Assembly (NCBI GenBank): GCA_902779575.1
Contig: CACZBW010000001.1
Location: forward strand, 1-64,000
Direction of reading: 5' to 3'
Origin: an uncultured Lachnospiraceae bacterium
GTDB lineage: Bacteria > Bacillota > Clostridia > Lachnospirales > Lachnospiraceae
DNA: 64,000 nucleotides
Under the pieces are notes generated by a model. It saw nothing but the letters and a program-made list of their open reading frames with translations. It had not been told where the DNA came from and searched no databases. The position numbers and the translations under genes are program-made. Shown piece by piece: positions 44,863-53,343 of the stretch. The number at the start of each line of letters is the position of its first letter. Positions within the stretch are counted from its first letter, which is position 1.

Positions 44863-45663
44863 ATGGAATTTGGCAGCATAGCGAGCGGGAGCAGCGGGAA
44901 TTGTATCTTCGCGTCTTCCGATAACAGTTCGGTCCTGATTGATACGGGAATCAGCTGCAAACGGATCGTGGAAGGGCTGAAGCTCTATAATCATAAGATG
45001 GAGGACCTGAGCGGCATTCTGATTACGCATGAGCACAGCGACCACATCGCCGGACTCGGGGTGATCTGCCGCAAATATCACATTCCTGTCTATGCGACGG
45101 CCGCGACGATCCGCCAGATCCGGCGTTATTCCCCGCTGGGCAAGGTGGACGATGCGCTCTTCCGGGTAATCGAACCTGACAGACCTTTCCATATCAATGA
45201 CCTGAAGGTGGAAGCATTCCGGATCTCCCATGACGCGGCGGATCCGGTTGCCTACAGGGTTGAGAGCGGAAATAAGGCTGTGGCGGTGGCTACGGATATG
45301 GGCTGTTACAGCCAGTATCAGGTGGATCACCTTCAGGATCTGGACGCGGTTCTGGTGGAGTCGAATCATGATGAGAACATGCTGGAGGTCGGGCCGTACC
45401 CCTACCCGCTGAAGCGGAGAATTATGGGGGAGAAAGGACATCTTTCCAACTCGGCTGCGGGGATGCTGCTGTGTGACATTTTAAATGACCACATGAAGAC
45501 TGCCTACCTCGGACATCTGAGCAAGCAGAATAATTACGCGGCACTGGCTTACGCGACGGTCACATCCGAGATCACACTGAATGAGGACTGCCCTTACAGG
45601 GAGGGCGATATTCCCATTCTGGTCGCGAGCCGGGATATGCCGATGGAACTGCTGGAATTATAA
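44863..45663 (+). CDS. metallo-beta-lactamase-fold hydrolase (WalJ/YycJ type)
   Basis: 266-residue hydrolase with the MBL-fold metal motif THEHSDHIAG near residue 58 and later SHDAADPVAY and ESNHDENML. YycJ/WalJ-type enzymes are thought to act as 5' exonucleases in DNA repair or cell-wall stress. The ATG at 44863 with GAGAAAGG upstream is chosen over a GTG at 44827. It lies in the polA-coaE neighbourhood, on the same strand. Confidence 0.88.
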   Translation: MEFGSIASGSSGNCIFASSDNSSVLIDTGISCKRIVEGLKLYNHKMEDLSGILITHEHSDHIAGLGVICRKYHIPVYATAATIRQIRRYSPLGKVDDALFRVIEPDRPFHINDLKVEAFRISHDAADPVAYRVESGNKAVAVATDMGCYSQYQVDHLQDLDAVLVESNHDENMLEVGPYPYPLKRRIMGEKGHLSNSAAGMLLCDILNDHMKTAYLGHLSKQNNYAALAYATVTSEITLNEDCPYREGDIPILVASRDMPMELLEL

Positions 45664-45740
45664 TTTTTTCGACCTGAGTCATGAGAGGAAGCGGCAGTAC
45701 TGCCGCAATATTTTTGCGGCGCGCCGGAAGGAGGAGAAAT

Positions 45741-46013
45741 ATGACGAAACTGATTATAACCGTGATCGGAAAGGATACCGTCGGAATTATCGCCAGGGTC
45801 TGCAGCTATCTGGCGGATCACAACATCAATATTCTGGATATTTCCCAGACAATCGTCGGGGGATATTTCAATATGATGATGGTTGCGGACCCGGCTCAGT
45901 CGACTGTGACGGCCGGACAGGCTGCGGATGAGCTCGACGCGCTTGGGAAAGAGATGGGACTTTCGATCCGGGTTATGAAGGAAGATATCTTCAACGCGAT
46001 GCACAGAATCTGA
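45741..46013 (+). CDS. ACT-domain protein (UPF0237)
   Basis: 90-residue stand-alone ACT domain, likely binding a small molecule such as an amino acid. The pattern is typical: ITVIGKDTVGIIARVCSYLA then INILDISQTIVGGYF. It has GGAAGGAGGAG upstream. It is directly followed by the UPF0210 protein gene, a pairing conserved in many bacteria, so the two probably act together. Confidence 0.9.
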   Translation: MTKLIITVIGKDTVGIIARVCSYLADHNINILDISQTIVGGYFNMMMVADPAQSTVTAGQAADELDALGKEMGLSIRVMKEDIFNAMHRI

Positions 46014-46095
46014 TTTATGAAAGAGGAGCATATGACGATCGCGCGAAAGAACGCGCTTGCAGCCGCTCCCGGAAGCGGAAAGGAATAAATGCGGC

Positions 46096-47460
46096 ATGAT
46101 TAGTATAATGGAAGCGAATGAGACGGTCAAAATGATCACTCAGGAGAATCTGGATGTCAGAACGATCACGATGGGCATCAGCCTGATCGACTGCATCGAT
46201 TCGGATCTGGACCGGCTGAACGAGAAGATTTACAGGAAGATAACGGAGAAGGCGAGGGACCTGGTCAGCGTCGGCAGGGATATAGAAAAGGAATATGGGA
46301 TCCCCATTGTCAACAAGAGGATTTCAGTCACTCCGATCGGACTGATCGGGGCCGCGGCCTGCAGGACGGAGGATGATTTTGTCGCGATCGCGAAGACCCT
46401 GGACCGGGCGGCCGGGACGGTAGGAGTGAATTTCCTGGGCGGTTATTCCGCGGTGGTTTCCAAAGGGATGACGCCGGCGGAGGAACGGCTGATCCGCTCG
46501 ATCCCGAAAGCTCTTTCATCGACACAGTATATCTGCGCCAGCGTAAATGTGGGATCCACACGGACCGGGATTGATATGGACGCGATCCGCCTGCTGGGGA
46601 ATATTATTCTGGAAACGGCGGAACTGACGAAGGAAAAGGATTCTCTTGGATGCGCCAAACTGGTGGTCTTCTGCAACGCGCCGGATGACAATCCCTTCAT
46701 GGCGGGGGCATTTCACGGCGTGACCGAAGGCGATACGGTGATTAATGTCGGCGTCAGCGGCCCGGGGGTGGTAAAAACCGCTCTCGAGCAGATCCGCGGC
46801 GAAAGTTTCGAGGTGCTCTGCGAAACGATTAAGAAGACCGCTTTCAAGGTGACCCGCGTCGGACAGCTGGTCGCGCAGGAGGCATCGCGCAGATTGGGGG
46901 TTCCTTTCGGAATTATCGACCTGTCGCTGGCGCCGACGCCGGCGATCGGCGATTCCGTGGCGGATATTCTCTGTGAAATCGGCCTGGAAAAGGCCGGCGC
47001 TCCGGGGACAACGGCAGCGCTTGCGCTTCTCAACGACCAGGTCAAGAAGGGCGGCGTCATGGCGTCAAGCTATGTCGGAGGCCTGTCCGGCGCTTTCATT
47101 CCGGTCTCCGAAGACCAGGGAATGATCGACGCGGTGGAGGCGGGGGCCCTGCATCTGGAAAAGCTGGAGGCCATGACCTGCGTATGCTCGGTCGGCCTTG
47201 ACATGATTGCCATTCCTGGAGATACAAAGGCTTCCACGATTTCCGGCATCATCGCGGATGAGATGGCGATCGGCATGGTGAATTCAAAGACGACGGCAGT
47301 GCGCCTGATTCCTGTTATCGGGAAAGGGGTCGGGGACAGCGTGGAGTTCGGAGGACTGCTGGGACATGCGCCGGTCATGCCGGTAAATGCATTTTCCTGC
47401 GACGCCTTCATCAGCAGAAGCGGGCGGATTCCGGCGCCGATCCATTCCTTTAAGAATTGA
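46096..47460 (+). CDS. UPF0210 (PFL-like) protein
   Basis: 454-residue protein of the conserved UPF0210 family, of unknown function, whose fold is thought to resemble glycyl-radical enzymes (PFL family). Seen: [53 protein letters not shown] and [12 protein letters not shown]. The ATG at 46096 lies 83 bases after the ACT gene, in the same operon. Several ATGs are close together; 46096 best fits the conserved N-terminus. Confidence 0.88.
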   Translation: MISIMEANETVKMITQENLDVRTITMGISLIDCIDSDLDRLNEKIYRKITEKARDLVSVGRDIEKEYGIPIVNKRISVTPIGLIGAAACRTEDDFVAIAKTLDRAAGTVGVNFLGGYSAVVSKGMTPAEERLIRSIPKALSSTQYICASVNVGSTRTGIDMDAIRLLGNIILETAELTKEKDSLGCAKLVVFCNAPDDNPFMAGAFHGVTEGDTVINVGVSGPGVVKTALEQIRGESFEVLCETIKKTAFKVTRVGQLVAQEASRRLGVPFGIIDLSLAPTPAIGDSVADILCEIGLEKAGAPGTTAALALLNDQVKKGGVMASSYVGGLSGAFIPVSEDQGMIDAVEAGALHLEKLEAMTCVCSVGLDMIAIPGDTKASTISGIIADEMAIGMVNSKTTAVRLIPVIGKGVGDSVEFGGLLGHAPVMPVNAFSCDAFISRSGRIPAPIHSFKN

Positions 47461-47521
47461 GGACAGGACCCGGAGGATCATGGAAGGATGTCGGGCAGGC
47501 TTTGAAGGACTGAAGCAGATT

Positions 47522-47539
47522 ATTCATTTTTCAATGAAT
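47522..47539. promoter_or_regulatory. palindrome ahead of the amino-acid ABC operon
   Basis: ATTCATT and AATGAAT, a perfect 7-bp inverted repeat around TTTC, 70 bases upstream of the promoter -35 box. The AT-rich TGAAT/ATTCA halves recall arginine-repressor boxes, but their orientation is inverted relative to the usual box. Confidence 0.35.
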
Positions 47540-47608
47540 ATTTAGGCAAAAATGTATATTCCGGAAAAAGTTATTGCATAAATAAGCTTTTCTGTCAAAA
47601 GTTATTTC

Positions 47609-47636
47609 TTGTAATCTGGGCAGATACTGCTATAAT
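47609..47636 (+). promoter_or_regulatory. promoter of the amino-acid ABC operon
   Basis: TTGTAA, 16-base spacer, TATAAT; the start codon is about 145 bases downstream. Confidence 0.75.
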
Positions 47637-47780
47637 GTCAATAGCTTTGCTCAGGCAGAGCGGCAGCAGATGGAGAAGGCATGCGGGGCCGGAAGGCCTG
47701 CGCGCCGCAATGTAAAAGGGAGACAGCGCTATGGGCGCTGTACGGGAACCGGATCCGGTTCCCCGGAGGAGGTTTTCAGA

Positions 47781-48590
47781 ATGATGAAGAGGAAATTTGT
47801 TGCACTTTTAACTGCAGGGCTTATGACAATCGGCGCAGGCTGCGCGGTTTTCGCGGAAGATGTTGATTTTTCGGCTGTTAATACCGTAATCAAAGGCCAG
47901 CTGACGGTCGGAACGGAAGCGGGATTCGCTCCCTACGAGTATATGGTCGGTGATGAAGTGGTCGGTATCGATATGGATATCGCCGCAAAGATCGCGGAGA
48001 AACTCGGCGTTGAACTTGTGGTTAAGAATGAAGCCTTTGACGGAGCGCTTCTGGAAGTGCAGCAGGGGAAGGTTGACCTTGTGGCAGCAGGCGTTTCTGT
48101 CAGTGAAGAACGCATGAAGGTGATGGACTTCTCGGACAAGTACGTTGATTCGAAGGATGTCGTCGTTGTAAAAGCGGATAAGCCGGCTGTTGAGGAAGCA
48201 ACGATTGACGGACTGAAGGGTAAGGTTGTCGGCGTGCAGCAGGGGAATATCGCTGATCTCTGGGTTACCGACAGCACGGAAGCAAAGAGCGTGCAGCGCT
48301 ATACGCAGTTTGTCCAGGCGGCTCAGGACCTTGCCAACGGCAAGATCGACGCGATTGTCATGGATGAGGCTCCGGCCATGGAGCTGGTTGCCGCCAATGA
48401 TGCCCTTATGATCATGGAAGGGGATCCGCTCTTTGAGGATTCTTACGCGATCGCGATCAAGAAGGGCAACGATCAGATGACCGCAGCCGTAAATGCGGTA
48501 ATCGCCGAGCTGAAGGAGAGCGGCGAACTGGATGAGATCATCGCGGCGCACACAGGAGCGGCGGAATCCGAGACGGAAGCTGAGGAATAA
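47781..48590 (+). CDS. polar amino-acid ABC binding protein
   Basis: Extracellular receptor of the family-3 (SBP_bac_3) type, 269 residues. The signal peptide (MMKRKFVALLTAGLMTIGAG) is followed by Cys-Ala near the cleavage site; the -3 residue is Gly, so a lipobox is doubtful. The hallmark LTVGTEAGFAPYEYM and EVVGIDMDIAAKIAEKLG are intact. The ligand is a polar amino acid; the exact one is not clear. Confidence 0.9.
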   Translation: MMKRKFVALLTAGLMTIGAGCAVFAEDVDFSAVNTVIKGQLTVGTEAGFAPYEYMVGDEVVGIDMDIAAKIAEKLGVELVVKNEAFDGALLEVQQGKVDLVAAGVSVSEERMKVMDFSDKYVDSKDVVVVKADKPAVEEATIDGLKGKVVGVQQGNIADLWVTDSTEAKSVQRYTQFVQAAQDLANGKIDAIVMDEAPAMELVAANDALMIMEGDPLFEDSYAIAIKKGNDQMTAAVNAVIAELKESGELDEIIAAHTGAAESETEAEE

Positions 48591-48604
48591 TCCCCGGGCA
48601 GTCT

Positions 48605-48740
48605 GCTGAAGCTTCTGCATTGCAGCTTCAGCGCAGGATCATGATGACATCCGTCATTCCGGCGGTCCTGAAAATATACGGAAATTACAGAGCGGAGCCT
48701 GCGCCGTCAGCAACAGAGGTGAGGGCTCCGCGGTTTTTTT
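48605..48740 (+). terminator. two hairpins between the binding protein and the permease
   Basis: GCTGAAGCT and AGCTTCAGC (48605-48632) have no T-run. GCGGAGCC and GGCTCCGC (48692-48731) are followed by GGTTTTTTT, a terminator with a large loop. Partial read-through would raise receptor over permease and ATPase. Confidence 0.65.
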
Positions 48741-48756
48741 AGGAGAGACATGAGAT

Positions 48757-49467
48757 ATGGCACAATGGTTCAAGAAGATCTGTGATGCCTTCTACAATGC
48801 ATGGGTTCCTGAAAAGAGGTACCTCGCATATCTGAGCGGTCTGCGTATGACCCTCCGGATTGCCCTGTTCGCGGTAATGATCGGTATCGCGATCGGAATC
48901 GTCCTGGCAGTAATCAAGGTGTCGGCAAAACACTCCAAAAGCAAAGTTCTGAAAGCCCTTGCGGTTTTCGCGAATCTCTATACGACAGTGATCCGGGGCA
49001 CGCCCATGATCGTTCAGATTATGATCATCTATAATCTGATTTTCACTTCGCCCAATTCCAACCCGGTTGTCATCGGCGCCGTCTGCTGCGGCATCAATTC
49101 CGGCGCTTATGTGGCGGAGATTATCCGTGCCGGCATCGAGTCGATTCCCGTGGGACAGATGGAAGCGGGCCGTTCTCTGGGTCTGTCTTATTCCATGACC
49201 ATGAGGACCATCATCCTGCCGCAGGCGGTAAAGAATATTCTTCCCGCCCTTGGAAATGAGTTTATTTCCCTGGTGAAAGAGACTTCCGTTATCTCCGTCA
49301 TCGCCGTCAATGACCTGATGAAGATGGCAGGTTATGTCGGATCCAGAACCTGGGACGTCATACCGCCCTATGTGATCGCCGCGGCGATCTATCTGCTCAT
49401 GACTCTGGCCCTGACCAGGCTGATGGGCGCGTTTGAGAGGAGGATGGCTAAGAGTGATCGTCACTAA
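48757..49467 (+). CDS. polar amino-acid ABC permease
   Basis: 236-residue HisM/GlnP-type permease with about five helices and the EAA-like loop [19 protein letters not shown] near residue 145. The start has AGGAGAG 9 bases upstream, right after the terminator T-run. It overlaps the ATPase gene. Confidence 0.92.
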   Translation: MAQWFKKICDAFYNAWVPEKRYLAYLSGLRMTLRIALFAVMIGIAIGIVLAVIKVSAKHSKSKVLKALAVFANLYTTVIRGTPMIVQIMIIYNLIFTSPNSNPVVIGAVCCGINSGAYVAEIIRAGIESIPVGQMEAGRSLGLSYSMTMRTIILPQAVKNILPALGNEFISLVKETSVISVIAVNDLMKMAGYVGSRTWDVIPPYVIAAAIYLLMTLALTRLMGAFERRMAKSDRH

Positions 49468-50176
49468 GGATTTGAAAAAACACTTTGCGGGTCATGAGGT
49501 TCTGCGCGGGATCAGCCAGCATATCGTCAAAGGGGAAAAGGTTGTCATCATAGGACCTTCGGGTTCCGGCAAATCAACATTTCTCCGCTGCCTGAACCTG
49601 CTTGAGGAGCCTACGGGCGGCGAGATCATATTTGAAGGGAAAACTATTACGGACCCGAAGGTAAACATCGACCAGATCCGCCAGAAGATGGGAATGGTAT
49701 TCCAGCAGTTTAATCTGTTTCCGATGAAGACCGTCCGGCAGAATATAACGCTGGCTCCGGTCCTGCTGAAGAAGATGAGTCAGGAACAGGCGGACGCGCG
49801 CGCGGAAGAACTGCTGAAAAGGATCGGCCTTCCGGATAAGGCTGACAGTTACCCGGGCATGCTGTCCGGCGGGCAGCAGCAGCGAATCGCCATCGCGAGA
49901 GCGCTGGCCATGAATCCGGACGTGATGCTCTTTGATGAGCCGACCTCGGCGCTCGACCCCGAGATGGTCGGAGAAGTTCTTGCGATCATGAAAGAGCTTG
50001 CCCAGGAGGGCATGACCATGGTCGTCGTCACGCATGAGATGGGATTTGCCCGGGAAGTGGGATCCAGGGTTCTCTTTATCGATGAGGGAATCGTAGCGGA
50101 GGAAAATACGCCCTACGAATTTTTCAACAGCCCGCAGAATCCGCGGCTGCAGGATTTTCTGTCGAAGGTTCTTTAA
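49454..50176 (+). CDS. polar amino-acid ABC ATPase (GlnQ/HisP type)
   Basis: 240-residue ATPase of the PAAT importer. Walker [11 protein letters not shown]-loop VFQQFNLFP, signature LSGGQQQR, Walker [15 protein letters not shown] and the H-loop THEMGF are all present. The GTG start overlaps the permease by 14 bases and has AGGAGG 10 bases upstream. Confidence 0.93.
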   Translation: MIVTKDLKKHFAGHEVLRGISQHIVKGEKVVIIGPSGSGKSTFLRCLNLLEEPTGGEIIFEGKTITDPKVNIDQIRQKMGMVFQQFNLFPMKTVRQNITLAPVLLKKMSQEQADARAEELLKRIGLPDKADSYPGMLSGGQQQRIAIARALAMNPDVMLFDEPTSALDPEMVGEVLAIMKELAQEGMTMVVVTHEMGFAREVGSRVLFIDEGIVAEENTPYEFFNSPQNPRLQDFLSKVL

Positions 50177-50253
50177 GATCAGACGGAGATTGCGGCGCCA
50201 AAGTATGGTATGCAATAATCGTATAAACAATTTCTTATAAATCGGGGATGGAC

Positions 50254-50322
50254 AAACTCCTTTCAAGATGTTACAATTTTATTAACTCAGGATAATAAAA
50301 TGTAATATTTTGAAAGGAGTTT
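50254..50322 (+). promoter_or_regulatory. about 30-bp hairpin sequestering the ribosome site of the transglutaminase gene
   Basis: AAACTCCTTTCAA pairs with TTGAAAGGAGTTT, and TTACAATTTTATTA with TAATAAAATGTAA (one bulged A). The four bases between (GATG with TATT) can also pair with two G-U. The loop is ACTCAGGA. The SD GAAAGGAG is wholly inside the 3' arm, and a T-run leads directly into the ATG at 50326. It could act as a translational switch or a terminator-like attenuator. A weak possible promoter (TATAAA, 50236-50241) would start the mRNA just before it. Confidence 0.8.
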
Positions 50323-50325
50323 TTT

Positions 50326-51156
50326 ATGACTCGTTCGTTTCGAAATTATCTGATCGTCGGTTTTTCTTTATTGATCGGCTGCTCTTTTGCAGGATCCGGG
50401 ATGACGGCGCTCCATGCGCAGCCGGCATCTTCCGCACAGGAGATTTCATTGGAGGATGAAGATGACAACGGGTATTCGTCCTCAACGGCGGAGACAGAGA
50501 GATCCTCTTCCGAAGCAGGGGCAAAAGGGCTGTCCTCCTCTGAGGCAGCGGCGTCTTCACAGGGGACGAATGCGCTTGTTTCGGATCCTGCTTCGCACAG
50601 GAGCGGCATGGTCTATACCGGGAATAAAAACATCGACTACCTGGCGGAAGTCATGGTCCAGGCTGCCGGCGTGAAAGAGAATATGGATGACGACACGAAG
50701 GTGAAGCTCATCTATCATTACATTACCGTGAATTTCCATCATATTCATTCCGGCGAACCCTTTAAAATCTACTATGATCTGGACGCGCTGAAGAAGGAGA
50801 TCAAAAGTTTCCGGGCTCAGACAGCAAAGAGGGCGAACGCCGGTGAGATCAGCTATACGGACAAATATTCCGGAATGCTGAAATATATGCTGAAAAGGGG
50901 CGGAGAGTGCAACGCGCAGGCCGGCGTATTCGCTGTGCTGCTGAACCATGTGGGCGTCGAGTGCGGCGTCTGCCACGGACGTTACCTGAACCGGAACGGC
51001 ACGGCGCCGAATCATTACTGGAACTACGCTGTAGTTGACGGCAGAACCTACTACTATGATGTGGACGTGGAGCTCCAGAACTACGGAAAAGGCCAGGGAG
51101 ATTACTACTGGTATAAGAAGACGCGTGCCGAGGCGGAAGAGACGCACGCTTTTTAA
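50326..51156 (+). CDS. transglutaminase-like putative lipoprotein
   Basis: 276-residue exported protein. A probable lipobox LLIGC (Cys19) gives membrane attachment by a lipid, followed by a Ser/Glu-rich linker (about 38-95). The transglutaminase/cysteine protease-like core has Cys195 (GGECNAQAG), His230 (NHYWNY) and Asp245 (YYYDVDVE) in the order of the catalytic triad. Such surface proteins are often peptidases or involved in cell-wall or protein cross-linking; the substrate is unknown. Its ribosome site lies in the long hairpin just upstream, so strong post-transcriptional control is likely. Confidence 0.8.
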   Translation: MTRSFRNYLIVGFSLLIGCSFAGSGMTALHAQPASSAQEISLEDEDDNGYSSSTAETERSSSEAGAKGLSSSEAAASSQGTNALVSDPASHRSGMVYTGNKNIDYLAEVMVQAAGVKENMDDDTKVKLIYHYITVNFHHIHSGEPFKIYYDLDALKKEIKSFRAQTAKRANAGEISYTDKYSGMLKYMLKRGGECNAQAGVFAVLLNHVGVECGVCHGRYLNRNGTAPNHYWNYAVVDGRTYYYDVDVELQNYGKGQGDYYWYKKTRAEAEETHAF

Positions 51157-51280
51157 GGAAACAGTGAGCGGAAGACATCGTTCCCTGAATTGCAGGGAAG
51201 CGATTTCTGAATCGCCGCTCTTCAGAGGTCAGATCAGGAGAAGAATCATAAAGAGAAGTAGAGTTACAAAAGATTTACGG

Positions 51281-51326
51281 ACCCCGGGCTGCCGTGCGGG
51301 AAACGCACAGGCGGACCGGGGTTTCT
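51281..51326 (+). terminator. terminator after the transglutaminase gene
   Basis: ACCCCGG and CCGGGGT with an inner CGTGCG/CGCAC stem, then TTTCT. Confidence 0.7.
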
Positions 51327-51358
51327 GTATAGTTCCGGAGGATCCGTTTTCGACCTGT

Positions 51359-52801
51359 TCAGAGGATGACGAGCTGCCTGGTATATTCATTCTGTACTTT
51401 TCCGCCGGATTTCCGCGCTTCGAGAATGGCTCTGACGGATGCGGCGTAAAGATCTGTGCAGAGCATTCTGCGTCCGGCCGGGCCCAGAAGCGCTTCCGCG
51501 TCCGCCAGTCTGGTAATCAGCGGAAGGTCGCAGTTCTTTTTTATGGACGTGAGCAGGGGAGCGGAGTCCTTTCTGAAGCCGAGAACCCTGACATAGCAGG
51601 CGGTACCGGCAGTACGGTATTCTTCTATGTCTTCCCTGCGGATCCCGAGCAGAATATGCATCAGCGCCCGCTTTACACGGGACAGGGTGATCTGCCTGCT
51701 CTTCAGCAGGGAGGCATATTCTTCAAATCCCGTATAGCCGGCGAGGGTATTCGAGATCCGGTTTCCGAGCGCCGGATCCACATCCCAGAAGGATTCGAAA
51801 GAAGCTTTTCCGGGTCCGGATTTCTGAAGGAAAGAAAGGTCATTCAGCTTCATCTGCAGGATCAGGCCGAGATCATCCGGGAAGAGGAGCCTTCTTTCCG
51901 ACAGGGAACGGCTCAGCAGGGCGAGAGATCTTTCGGGAAGGCAGGAAGAGAGCAGGCGGTCCGGGACCGGCGGATTCTGTCCGTGCCTTTTATCTTCGCC
52001 CGGGATGGCAATTTCAGAAAGTCCGGAACCGGCCGGGCTGCCGGTGATGCAGGAGCTGCCTGCGTTCTCTGAACGGTCTGAGATGCTACGCAGCAGACTC
52101 CGTATGGAGGAGGCGGAGGAGAAAGCTCCGGAGTAAGCCTCCTCATTGTGACCGCTTCCGATTCTTCTGACCGGGAATACTTTCATGGGACTTCCCATGC
52201 GAAGCAGCGCCTTTTCATATTCAATCGCAAGGACATTATTGGGAGAGTCCAAAATCTTCCGGATCCGTGAGATCTGATCCGGCTCCGGAACGGAAGCTTC
52301 CTGAGTCAGGCCGGATCTGATTTCTGAGAAAGCAGTGCCGGGCAGCAGTGTTCCAAAGGCCTCCGCCCGGGCCTGCGGGAAGGTCATACCTTCTTTCAGT
52401 TTCTGCCGGAGGATTTCCCGGTAGGGTTCCGGTTCGGTATCCATGGAAAAGAAAGCAGCTGCTTTCCGGAGGAGTTCCGGAAATTCCGTTTCACACCCGA
52501 AGGAAAGCAGATCGCAGATTCCCAGGTGGGACAGGAGGCTGACTCCGCCTTCCGCGAAATATTCCGCGCTTCCGACCGCGTTCCAGGCAGGGAGCTGGAG
52601 GACCAGATCGGCACCAGCTTCCAGCGCGCAGCGGGTGCGCGACCATTTATCCAGAAGGGCCGCTTCGCCCCGCTGGACAAAATCCGGGCTCATAACGACG
52701 ATGATATAGTCTGCGCCGGTTCTTTTTCTTGTTTCTGCAATATGATAAGCATGTCCGTTATGGAAGGGATTGTATTCTGCGATAATGCCTGCCGTTTTCA
52801 T
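51359..52801 (-). CDS. tmcAL: tRNA(Met) cytidine acetate ligase
   Basis: ATP-dependent ligase that makes N4-acetylcytidine at position 34 of elongator tRNA(Met) (YlbM/TmcAL family). 480 residues: the nucleotidyltransferase motif HNGH (EYNPFHNGHAYH) is near residue 14, with PDFVQRGE and QLPAWNAVGSAEYFA following. It is longer than the B. subtilis enzyme (about 415), with an apparent Ser/Gly/Pro-rich insertion at about 245-300. AGGAG lies upstream of the ATG. It is beside pta-ackA, a common order in Clostridia. Confidence 0.9.
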   Translation of the reverse strand: MKTAGIIAEYNPFHNGHAYHIAETRKRTGADYIIVVMSPDFVQRGEAALLDKWSRTRCALEAGADLVLQLPAWNAVGSAEYFAEGGVSLLSHLGICDLLSFGCETEFPELLRKAAAFFSMDTEPEPYREILRQKLKEGMTFPQARAEAFGTLLPGTAFSEIRSGLTQEASVPEPDQISRIRKILDSPNNVLAIEYEKALLRMGSPMKVFPVRRIGSGHNEEAYSGAFSSASSIRSLLRSISDRSENAGSSCITGSPAGSGLSEIAIPGEDKRHGQNPPVPDRLLSSCLPERSLALLSRSLSERRLLFPDDLGLILQMKLNDLSFLQKSGPGKASFESFWDVDPALGNRISNTLAGYTGFEEYASLLKSRQITLSRVKRALMHILLGIRREDIEEYRTAGTACYVRVLGFRKDSAPLLTSIKKNCDLPLITRLADAEALLGPAGRRMLCTDLYAASVRAILEARKSGGKVQNEYTRQLVIL

Positions 52802-52945
52802 CGATAATCTCCTTAGCCGCGAAACTGCGGAACGGATTTATTCTGCCACAGACAGAGGAGCTGTGCAAGCGCGGGCAGCTTCCTTTCCTGCAGAGTCTCC
52901 CCGGAAATGAACCGTAACACTTAAGGAAAAATTACAAAATAGCCG

Positions 52946-52974
52946 TTGCATGTTCATACAAGTTATACTATAAT
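52946..52974 (+). promoter_or_regulatory. promoter of a putative structured RNA
   Basis: TTGCAT, 17-base spacer, perfect TATAAT. The first terminator downstream is at 53171-53222, before the pta promoter, and no convincing gene lies between. Confidence 0.65.
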
Positions 52975-52980
52975 ACAGAC

Positions 52981-53222
52981 ATAAGAACTGAAGAATAATG
53001 ATCGTTTTTTGGTTGATTTGCCAGACGGTCATTACAGTCTGTTATGGATATGTTGATCAGACCTACAGGAGACAGAGCGTAATCTCTGCTGCAGATGTGC
53101 TGCCCGGCTTCAAGGAGCGGAAAGCCCGGAGCGGGAAGAGCATGCGTCAGTATCCATACAACTTTAGTCAGAACCCGGCCTCACGGGCACAGTATTCGCT
53201 GTGCGGAGGCCGGGTTCTTTTT
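52981..53222 (+). ncRNA. candidate structured small RNA upstream of pta
   Basis: About 240 bases bounded by a good promoter and a strong terminator. A 100-codon ORF inside lacks a ribosome site and family features and runs past the terminator. Helices seen: AATGATCGT with ACGGTCATT; CAGAG with CTCTG; GCAG with CTGC; and a long-range pair GTTATGGATA (53041-53050) with TATCCATACAAC (53151-53162). The family is not recognised; 6S-like is one idea. It may also just be a long leader. Confidence 0.4.
53171..53222 (+). terminator. terminator ending the putative RNA
   Basis: GAACCCGGCCTC and GAGGCCGGGTTC form a perfect 12-bp stem, with an inner GCACAG/CTGTGC, followed by a T-run. Confidence 0.9.
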
Positions 53223-53235
53223 CACATCTTTTTAC

Positions 53236-53264
53236 TTGTAGAGACAACTGAATTAGTCTATAAT
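53236..53264 (+). promoter_or_regulatory. promoter of pta-ackA
   Basis: TTGTAG, 17-base spacer, TATAAT, 79 bases before the pta start. Confidence 0.75.
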
Positions 53265-53343
53265 GTGAGACAGTGCGAAAACGGCTTTTCTGCCGGTTAA
53301 GTATGGTATTGATCTGCTGTTCAGGAAAGGAGATTCATTCATT

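Noticed and set aside
52998-53300. 100-codon ORF before pta
   Set aside because: No ribosome site, it runs through the terminator into the pta promoter, and has no family features.
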